From an uncultured Clostridia bacterium (GTDB taxonomy: Bacteria; Bacillota; Clostridia; TANB77; CAG-508): a stretch of 10,694 bases of DNA. The notes under the pieces were generated by a model, which had not been told where the DNA came from, searched no databases, and saw nothing but the letters and a program-made list of their open reading frames with translations. Position 1 is the stretch's first letter. Each line of letters starts with the position of its first letter. The stretch covers positions 1-10,694 of the forward strand of contig CAKPFO010000048.1 of NCBI GenBank assembly GCA_934153805.1, given 5' to 3'. Positions 5,806 through 10,694 of the stretch are shown here, piece after piece. A program made the position numbers and the translations under genes.

Positions 5806-6158
5806 TACAATTCTTCCAAACCAAAGCTAACACCTAAAGCATTATTAATTTTATTCATTACTTTGTCATCATTTATATGACCTATTTTTTCTTTTAACCT
5901 ACTTTTATCTATTGTTCTTATTTGTTCTGCAAGTACTACAGAATCTGCTTTTAATCCACTTCCCTCTGACTCTATTTCTATATGAGTTGGCAATCTGCTT
6001 TTCCCAGTTTGAGAAGTAATTGCTGCCGCTATAACAGTAGGGCTATGTTTATTTCCTATATCATTTTGTATTATTATTACAGGTCTTATTCCTCCTTGCT
6101 CTGAACCTACAACTGGACTTAAGTCTGCATAAAACATATCTCCTCTTTTTATTACCAT
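5805..6158 (-). CDS. MazF/PemK-family endoribonuclease toxin (EndoA type), no adjacent antitoxin
   Basis: The 117-residue length and sequence match the Firmicutes EndoA/NdoA branch of MazF, which cleaves single-stranded mRNA at short specific sequences. Visible family features are RGDMFYADLSPVVGSEQGG, then IRPVIIIQND with Arg25, and AAITSQ with Thr48. These two residues correspond to the catalytic pair known for the Bacillus enzyme. LPTHIEI and DSVVLAEQIRTIDKSRL are also conserved. GGGAG lies about 8 bases before the ATG. In Bacillus the toxin follows its antitoxin gene; here only 66 bases separate it from the upstream gene, with no room for an antitoxin, and a terminator and a convergent gene follow. 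I see no strong promoter just upstream, so it may be transcribed with the 6225-6827 gene. All catalytic features look intact. Confidence 0.95.
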   Translation of the reverse strand: MVIKRGDMFYADLSPVVGSEQGGIRPVIIIQNDIGNKHSPTVIAAAITSQTGKSRLPTHIEIESEGSGLKADSVVLAEQIRTIDKSRLKEKIGHINDDKVMNKINNALGVSFGLEEL

Positions 6159-6224
6159 TTGTGAATCACTCCCACTATTTCTACGTATTTAAGGTTTGAT
6201 TTTTGATATATTTTTTAAATATTC

Positions 6225-6827
6225 TTAAGATATTTCTATCTCAGTATATAATATGTATATTATTACTTTTTGGTTAACATCTTTAACTATCATTTTTTTA
6301 GGTTTTCCAGTTGTTTTATCTATATATAATTTTTTGTTAGCATTATATTTATTTTCTTTATTTCTTTGAATTTCTAGTACTATCTCATTTTCTGTTGATG
6401 TTTTTTTTGCATTCTCTGAATTTCTAAATTCTTCAACAAATTCATTTAACCACAGTCTATTTTCTGCAATATAACTGTAATCTTTAAAAACAGTTTCTAA
6501 TTCTAACTTTTTATTCATTATACTTAAATTAGTTCCATCATACTTAGTTATAACTCCTACTATATTGCTAGGTTCTAGAACTTCCTGTGTACTATTATTA
6601 TTTTCTACATTTTGTTTTACTACATATTTTGTTTTATTTTTATTAGTCTCTATTTCTATATCTAATTTTGCATTATACGATTTAATATTTAAAATTTTAT
6701 CAACAATCTCTTCCTCAGATTTGTTAATACTAGTATTTCCTTTTTTTATAAAATTATAAGTACAAAATATTATAAGTAAAATTATTATACAAACAGCCAA
6801 AATAATTATTATTTTCTTTCCATTCAT
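6225..6827 (-). CDS. Membrane-anchored LolA/GerS-like protein
   Basis: The 200-residue protein has an N-terminal anchor (about residues 5-27, IIIILAVCIIILLIIFC) and an outward-facing domain. The domain starts with EEEIVDKILNIKSYNAKLDIEI and continues with KYVVKQNV, QEVLEPSNIVGVITKYDGTNLSI and TTGKPKKMIV. That order of strands (a Tyr-Asn-Ala start, a Val-Lys-Gln strand, a Leu-Glu-Pro turn, then a Tyr-Asp-Gly strand) resembles LolA-fold proteins and GerS, a clostridial spore germination lipoprotein. The Cys at the end of the anchor is preceded by Phe, so it is a poor lipobox, and a transmembrane anchor is more likely. AAAGGG lies about 9 bases ahead of the ATG. mazF follows after 66 bases. Similarity is judged by eye and could reflect only the fold, so no symbol is given. 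Confidence 0.6.
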   Translation of the reverse strand: MNGKKIIIILAVCIIILLIIFCTYNFIKKGNTSINKSEEEIVDKILNIKSYNAKLDIEIETNKNKTKYVVKQNVENNNSTQEVLEPSNIVGVITKYDGTNLSIMNKKLELETVFKDYSYIAENRLWLNEFVEEFRNSENAKKTSTENEIVLEIQRNKENKYNANKKLYIDKTTGKPKKMIVKDVNQKVIIYILYTEIEIS

Positions 6828-6856
6828 TCACACCATCCCTTTCATTAAACTTTTCG

Positions 6857-6955
6857 TTATGTTAAGGACAATTGGGGACGGGGCACTTTTGTCCTTTCTG
6901 AAATTCAAATTTCGAATTATGTTAAGGACAAAAGTGCCCCGTCCCCAATTGTCCT
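6857..6955. repeat. Long perfect inverted repeat, REP-doublet/MITE-like element
   Basis: Two 32-base arms (6865-6896 and 6924-6955) are perfectly complementary around a 27-base loop. Each arm has the core GGGGACGGGGCACTTTTGTCC or its complement, which is far more GC-rich than its surroundings. Each arm also begins AGGACA and ends TGTCCT, so it is itself framed by short inverted ends. TTATGTTAAGGACA is repeated directly at 6857-6870 and 6917-6930, at the outer edge of the left arm and the inner edge of the right arm. The segment has no reading frame. I associate GGGGACGG-type palindromes in clostridial genomes with dispersed REP elements mobilised by IS200-like (REP-associated) transposases, but no transposase is in the window. 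It lies between the dus terminator and the 6827 gene start. Confidence 0.75.
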
Positions 6956-6962
6956 GAACCCT

Positions 6963-6996
6963 AAAAAAACGAATAGATTAATATCTATTCGTTTTT
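6963..6996 (-). terminator. Terminator of the minD-minE-rodA-dus operon
   Basis: A perfect 14-bp stem (6965-6978 with 6983-6996) with a 4-base loop is followed on the minus strand by seven U. It starts 8 bases after the dus stop codon. Confidence 0.9.
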
Positions 6997-7003
6997 AGTT
7001 TAT

Positions 7004-7978
7004 TCACTTCATATTAAAATATTCTGTAAGACAAGTTATAAGTTCATTTTTGGTTTCTATATTATTAATTTTTTGTCTTAACGTTGTGGCATCTGGCATA
7101 TTTTTTATGTATGCACATATATGTTTTCGCATTTCTTTTATTCCAACTAGTTCTCCTTTTTCTTCTGTTTCATAGTTTATATGCTTTATTATTGTCTTAT
7201 ATTTTTCTTCGTTTGAAACAGTTCCTACTTTTTCTCCTTTTAAATATGAAATAATATCTTTAAATATCCATGGATTTCCTAAAGCTGCTCTTCCTATCAT
7301 TATTCCATCTACACCTGTATATTCAAACATTTTTAAGGCATCTTCTTTTGATTTTATATCACCATTTCCTATTACAGGTATATTAACAGATTTTTTTACT
7401 TCTTTTATTATATCCCAATCTGCCTGACCAGAATAGTATTCTTCCCTTGTTCTACCATGGACTGTTATAGCAGAAACTCCTAGCCTTTCCACTATTTTTG
7501 CTACCTCTACAGCAACTATATTTTTGCTATCCCAACCTTTTCGTATTTTTACAGTTACTGGTACGGTCGAATTTTGTACCACACTATCTACTACCTTTTC
7601 TAATAGTTCTAAATTTAAAAGTAATTTACTTCCATCCCCATTTTTCACTACCTTTGGAGCTGGACATCCTAAATTGATATCAATTATATCTGCAAATTTT
7701 GAAACATATTTTGCTGCATATCCCATTGCTTCTGGCTCGCTCCCAAATATTTGCATACTAACTGGTCTTTTCTCTTGCTCAGTATCTAATAGCACTTTTG
7801 TTTTTGTATCATCATAATATAGACCTTTTCCACTAACCATTTCTGTACATACTAGTCCAGGTCCATATTCCTTGCAAATTTTTCTAAATGATTTATCTGT
7901 TATTCCTGCCATTGGAGCTAAAATTATATTGTTTTCTAAAGTTACATTTCCTATTTTTAATTCTTTTAAATACATCAT
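7004..7978 (-). CDS. dus: tRNA-dihydrouridine synthase, DusB/NifR3 type
   Basis: The enzyme uses FMN and NADPH to reduce specific uridines of tRNA to dihydrouridine. The 324-residue protein shows the flavin TIM barrel: IILAPMAGITDKSFR (18-32), SMQIFGS (74-80), DINLGCPAPKVVKNGDGS (100-117) with catalytic Cys105, and VKIRKGW (143-149). These are followed by ITVHGRTREEYYSG (171-184) with His174, PVIGNGDI (201-208), GIMIGRAALGNPWIF (225-239), and a C-terminal helical tRNA-binding domain. Two ATGs stand in tandem: AAGGAG is 3 bases from the first and 6 from the second, so real translation may start one codon later. It is the last gene of the min operon, 34 bases after rodA, and is followed by a strong terminator. 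The symbol is kept generic because site specificity cannot be read from the sequence. Confidence 0.95.
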   Translation of the reverse strand: MMYLKELKIGNVTLENNIILAPMAGITDKSFRKICKEYGPGLVCTEMVSGKGLYYDDTKTKVLLDTEQEKRPVSMQIFGSEPEAMGYAAKYVSKFADIIDINLGCPAPKVVKNGDGSKLLLNLELLEKVVDSVVQNSTVPVTVKIRKGWDSKNIVAVEVAKIVERLGVSAITVHGRTREEYYSGQADWDIIKEVKKSVNIPVIGNGDIKSKEDALKMFEYTGVDGIMIGRAALGNPWIFKDIISYLKGEKVGTVSNEEKYKTIIKHINYETEEKGELVGIKEMRKHICAYIKNMPDATTLRQKINNIETKNELITCLTEYFNMK

Positions 7979-8012
7979 TTTCTCCTTATAGTTCCAAATT
8001 GTAACTTACCTT

Positions 8013-9119
8013 TTATTCAACAAAAATTGCTTTTTGTCTCCTTCCACTAATATTTAGTAACAATCCTACTAATATAAAATTCGTAAGTAGTGAACTACCT
8101 CCATAACTTACAAAAGGTAATGGTACCCCCGTAATTGGAAGTAATCCAATAGTCATTCCTATATTTTCTATCATGTGGAATAAAAATATTCCTGCAATTC
8201 CCATTGCTATATATGATCCCAAATCATCTTTTGCTGTTTTTGCAACATATACAGCTTTCGTTATTAATATAACATATATTACTACAATCGTTGCTGTTGC
8301 AACAAATCCCATTTCTTCCCCGATAACTGCAAAAATAAAGTCAGTCGTTTTAGGATATAGAAATCCTAATTGTGTTTGATTTCCTTTTAATATTCCCATT
8401 CCAAACAATTGACCTGCACCTATTGCAAGTTTAGATTGTATTATGTTATAACCTGAACCTCTAGGGTCTAGATTTGGGTTTAAAAATACATCTATTCTAG
8501 TCTTTGCATGTTCTGGCAATATAAAGAAATACAATAATGGAGCTAATACTATAACAACAACTACTGCTGTTATTATATATCGTTTTTTTATTCCCGCTGT
8601 AAAAAGTATCATTACTGTTGACATTAAAAATGCTATTGCAGTTCCATAGTCTGGCTGTTTTATAATTAGCAATACCGGTACAGCTATTATTAATAAAAGT
8701 AGTGCCAACATAATAGGCCTACTTATTTCATCTCTTCCTTTTTCCTGCACTTTTGTAACCGCATATGAAAATGTTAATATTACAAATATTTTTGCAAATT
8801 CTGATGGTTGAAAAGAAAATGGTCCTAAGTTAAACCAACTTGACGCACCATTTACACTTTCCGTAAATAAAACTGCTATAAGCAATATTAAAAATACACC
8901 ATAAAAAACAGGTGATACTTTCGCTATTGATTCATAATCAATTACTATAGCCATTATAAGAAATGGTATACTAATAAATATCCACATTATTTGTTTTTTT
9001 AACTCATCATACTCTGTATTTTGAGTTGCTGAGAATAATGCCACCGTTCCTATCAAGGTTAGTAGTATTGTGCATATTAGTATACCCCATTCAACATTCT
9101 TAAATATATTTTTTTTCAT
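8013..9119 (-). CDS. rodA: RodA, SEDS-family peptidoglycan glycosyltransferase
   Basis: RodA polymerises lipid II into glycan strands during lateral wall growth, together with a class B penicillin-binding protein. The 368-residue protein has about ten membrane helices. Family blocks seen are GASSWFNLGPFSFQPSEFAK (91-110), IKQPDYGTA (153-161), GSGYNIIQSKLAIGAGQLFG (221-240) and KTTDFIFAVIGEEMGF (257-272), with the proposed catalytic Asp260. PITGVPLPFVSYGGSS (328-343) closes the set. The GNQTQLGFLYPKTTDF form and the Min-operon location favour RodA over FtsW. Its ATG overlaps the minE stop codon by one base (TAATG), and GAGG lies 7 bases ahead within minE, so translation is probably coupled to minE. 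Confidence 0.93.
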   Translation of the reverse strand: MKKNIFKNVEWGILICTILLTLIGTVALFSATQNTEYDELKKQIMWIFISIPFLIMAIVIDYESIAKVSPVFYGVFLILLIAVLFTESVNGASSWFNLGPFSFQPSEFAKIFVILTFSYAVTKVQEKGRDEISRPIMLALLLLIIAVPVLLIIKQPDYGTAIAFLMSTVMILFTAGIKKRYIITAVVVVIVLAPLLYFFILPEHAKTRIDVFLNPNLDPRGSGYNIIQSKLAIGAGQLFGMGILKGNQTQLGFLYPKTTDFIFAVIGEEMGFVATATIVVIYVILITKAVYVAKTAKDDLGSYIAMGIAGIFLFHMIENIGMTIGLLPITGVPLPFVSYGGSSLLTNFILVGLLLNISGRRQKAIFVE

Positions 9120-9670
9120 TATTCAGCCTCTACCTTTTCAGGATTTTCATTTTTTTCTTCAATAACATCTGTTACTTCTTCATTTTCATCTGTTAATTCG
9201 GCTTTTTCTTCTACTACTTGTTCTTCCTCTTTTTTATTTTTTTCTTGTAGATGTTCTTCTTTCTTAACTTCAGATTCTTCTTTTTTATCTAGATTTTCCT
9301 CTATTTCTTCAGCCTTTTCTTTTTCTTCTTTTTTTGCTACCTCGTCTGCTTTTTCTCTATTAATATTCAATTTTTTAGTGTCGTCTTTTAAACTTACAAT
9401 TGGAATATTGGCATAAAGTGCTGGAGCTCCTGTTGTACCATCTGAATTTACTTTATTTGTAAGTTTTACATCTATTGAATTTTCATCTACATCTATATAT
9501 TTTTTTATTACTTCTATAATTTCTTGTTTCATCATTTCTAAGAAGTCTGCAGATACATTTGCTCTATCTTGCATTAACACTAAGTGTAATCTTTCTTTTG
9601 CTGTATCTTTTGAGTCCTTTTTTTCTTCTTTAGAAAATTTCTTGAAAAAGTTTATTATGCTTTCGAACAT
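9119..9670 (-). CDS. minE: MinE, cell division topological specificity factor with a long charged tail
   Basis: MinE stimulates the MinD ATPase and drives Min oscillation so that septa form at mid-cell. The N-terminal MFESIINFFKKF is the amphipathic membrane-targeting helix. AKERLHLVLMQDR (24-36) is the MinD contact segment, and 40-92 (DFLEMMKQEIIEVIKKYIDVDE, then IDVKLTNKV and ALYANIPIV) is the dimerisation core. The usual family length is about 85-95 residues, but here a further tail of about 89 residues follows. The tail (95-183) is dominated by Glu (about 30) and Lys (about 18) and is likely helical or disordered. It is not a frameshift artefact, because it ends exactly where the rodA start overlaps its stop. 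GGAGGG sits 6 bases before the ATG, and the gene starts 23 bases after minD. Confidence 0.92.
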   Translation of the reverse strand: MFESIINFFKKFSKEEKKDSKDTAKERLHLVLMQDRANVSADFLEMMKQEIIEVIKKYIDVDENSIDVKLTNKVNSDGTTGAPALYANIPIVSLKDDTKKLNINREKADEVAKKEEKEKAEEIEENLDKKEESEVKKEEHLQEKNKKEEEQVVEEKAELTDENEEVTDVIEEKNENPEKVEAE

Positions 9671-9693
9671 CTTTATCCCTCCATTATTTTATT

Positions 9694-10488
9694 CTATTTT
9701 TTTGAGAAGATACTTTTAATTTTAGCCCAAAGACCTTCTTCTCTTCCTGGAATTGTAACTTCTACATTTTCTCCCATAATTCTTCTTGCTATTTCTGTAT
9801 ATGATTTTCCAGATGGAGCTTTATGATTCGATACTACAGGCTCTCCTTTGTTTGTTTGTGTTATGATATATTCATCATCTGGTACAACACCTATTAAATC
9901 TATAGATAACAAATCCACAATATCTTCTACATCCATCATTTCACCTTTTTTTACCATGTTTGGACGTAGTCTATTTATAACTAATTCTGGATTCTTTATT
10001 TCTGAGGCTTCTAACAATCCAATAATTCTATCTGCATCTCTTATTGCTGATATTTCTGCTGTTGTTACTACTACAGCTCTGTCTGCTCCTGCTATTGCAT
10101 TTTTAAAACCTTGCTCTATTCCTGCTGGACAATCTATTAATATGTAATCAAATTCTTCTTTTAATTTTGATGTTAGTTCTTTCATTTGTTCTTCATTTAC
10201 TGCACTTTTATCTCTTGTTTGAGCTGCTGGAAGTAAAAATAGTTCATTAAAACGCTTGTCCTTTATTAAAGCTTGTCTTAATTTACATTTTTCTTCTACA
10301 ACATCTACTATATCATAAACGATTCTATTTTCTAATCCCATAACTACATCTAGATTACGAAGACCAATATCAGTATCTATTAATACTACTTTTTTACCTT
10401 TTAAAGCTAAAGCTGAACCTAAATTAGCAGTTGTTGTTGTTTTTCCAACTCCACCTTTTCCAGATGTAATAACTATAACTTCTCCCAT
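9694..10488 (-). CDS. minD: MinD, septum-site-determining ATPase
   Basis: MinD binds ATP, dimerises on the inner membrane and recruits MinC and MinE. The 264-residue protein carries the deviant Walker A motif KGGVGKTT (11-18) with signature Lys11 and Lys16. The switch region is DTDIGLRNLDVVMG (38-51), and Walker B is ILIDCPAG (116-123) with Asp119. VTTAEISAIRDADR (141-154) and VINRLRPNMVKKG (170-182) are MinD-specific. The end, GLWAKIKSIFSKK, is the amphipathic membrane-targeting helix. A perfect AAGGAGG lies 7 bases before the ATG. It is the first gene of the minD-minE-rodA-dus operon. minC, often just upstream in relatives, is absent: only a promoter region and a tRNA gene lie there. Confidence 0.97.
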   Translation of the reverse strand: MGEVIVITSGKGGVGKTTTTANLGSALALKGKKVVLIDTDIGLRNLDVVMGLENRIVYDIVDVVEEKCKLRQALIKDKRFNELFLLPAAQTRDKSAVNEEQMKELTSKLKEEFDYILIDCPAGIEQGFKNAIAGADRAVVVTTAEISAIRDADRIIGLLEASEIKNPELVINRLRPNMVKKGEMMDVEDIVDLLSIDLIGVVPDDEYIITQTNKGEPVVSNHKAPSGKSYTEIARRIMGENVEVTIPGREEGLWAKIKSIFSKK

Positions 10489-10539
10489 AATTTTCCTCCT
10501 TAATTACTTATAAATCAAAAGTGCATATTTAATACCATT

Positions 10540-10568
10540 ATAATATACGGAAATAAGCAAAAAGTCAA
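10540..10568 (-). promoter_or_regulatory. Promoter of the minD-minE-rodA-dus operon
   Basis: On the minus strand TTGACT (10568-10563) and TATTAT (10545-10540) are 17 bases apart. Transcription would start near 10533, leaving a leader of about 45 bases. A perfect TATAAT overlaps slightly downstream but would need a 20-base spacer, so it is less likely. Confidence 0.65.
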
Positions 10569-10610
10569 TGAATATTACAGAAATATTTCAAAAAAATTTT
10601 TGTTTTTTTG

Positions 10611-10639
10611 TTGACAAATTTAATATTTTACTTTATAAT
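10611..10639 (+). promoter_or_regulatory. Consensus promoter of the tRNA gene
   Basis: TTGACA (10611-10616) and TATAAT (10634-10639) are both perfect, with the optimal 17-base spacer. The predicted start near 10646 is about 16 bases before the mature tRNA end. Such strength fits a stable RNA operon. Confidence 0.9.
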
Positions 10640-10661
10640 AATACTTGTCTTATTTAGATAT

Positions 10662-10694
10662 GGCGAAGTAGCTCAGTTGGCTAGAGCATCCGGT
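10662..10694 (+). tRNA. tRNA gene, 5' half, cut by window end (anticodon not visible)
   Basis: GGCGAAG is the 5' acceptor strand, followed by TA and the D-arm stem GCTC (10671-10674) paired with GAGC (10684-10687), with AGTTGG in the D loop. Base 26 is A and the 5' anticodon stem starts as TCCGG. The window ends before the anticodon, so the amino acid cannot be read. The G-G-C-G start and this D arm are compatible with elongator Met among others. More tRNA genes may follow downstream. Confidence 0.92.

Noticed and set aside
6159..6224. Possible hidden antitoxin upstream of mazF
   Set aside because: Only 66 bases are available, less than any known MazE-type antitoxin, and no start with a ribosome site is seen there.
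9848..10147. Open frame of 99 codons on the plus strand
   Set aside because: It is antisense to minD, whose Walker motifs are complete, and has no ribosome site.
10580..10589. Palindrome GAAATATTTC between the min and tRNA promoters
   Set aside because: It is short and fully AT-rich inside, expected by chance in this composition, and has no second copy nearby.

Overview
The window is about 10.7 kb of very AT-rich DNA. Strong AGGAGG-type ribosome binding sites, short intergenic gaps, U-tailed hairpin terminators and the set of protein families (RNase HII, MazF of the EndoA type, HtrA with an N-terminal anchor, MinDE next to RodA, a GerS/LolA-like protein, pilin-like membrane proteins) all point to a low-GC Gram-positive bacterium of class Clostridia, probably a gut-type lineage. 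That placement is inferred from gene content; no 16S gene is present.

Layout. Positions 1-140 (minus) hold the 5' end of a pilin-like gene that runs off the window. It is divergent from a small XRE-type repressor gene (340-582, plus), and the 199 bp between them carry two nearly identical dyads, one over each promoter. A bidirectional terminator (581-619) separates the repressor from a minus-strand group: a second pilin-like membrane protein (1728-2210), RNase HII (942-1577) and a GIY-YIG protein (604-930). A degenerate repeat cluster lies between the first two. Divergent from that group is an HtrA-type membrane-anchored serine protease (2363-3652, plus), which ends in a terminator shared with a convergent Bro-N domain gene (3702-4583, minus, TTG start). 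An HD-GYP phosphodiesterase-like gene (4794-5738, plus) stands alone with its own promoter and terminator. Then, on the minus strand, come a MazF toxin gene with no antitoxin beside it (5805-6158) and a membrane-anchored LolA/GerS-like protein (6225-6827).

A perfect 32-bp inverted repeat with a GGGGACGGGG core (6865-6955) separates these from the clearest operon in the window: minD-minE-rodA-dus (10488 down to 7004, minus). It is driven by a promoter at 10540-10568 and ends in a hairpin terminator at 6963-6996. MinD and MinE position the division site, RodA polymerises glycan for elongation, and Dus modifies tRNA. minC is not next to minD. A tRNA gene with a consensus promoter begins at 10662 and is cut by the window end.

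Most of the window is ordinary core genome. The parts most worth a second look are the paired operators of the small XRE regulator, the long Glu/Lys-rich tail on MinE, the lone MazF, the Bro-N gene with a dyad in its promoter spacer, and the two families of palindromic repeats. I found no CRISPR array, no transposase and no clearly new multi-gene defence or biosynthetic system.
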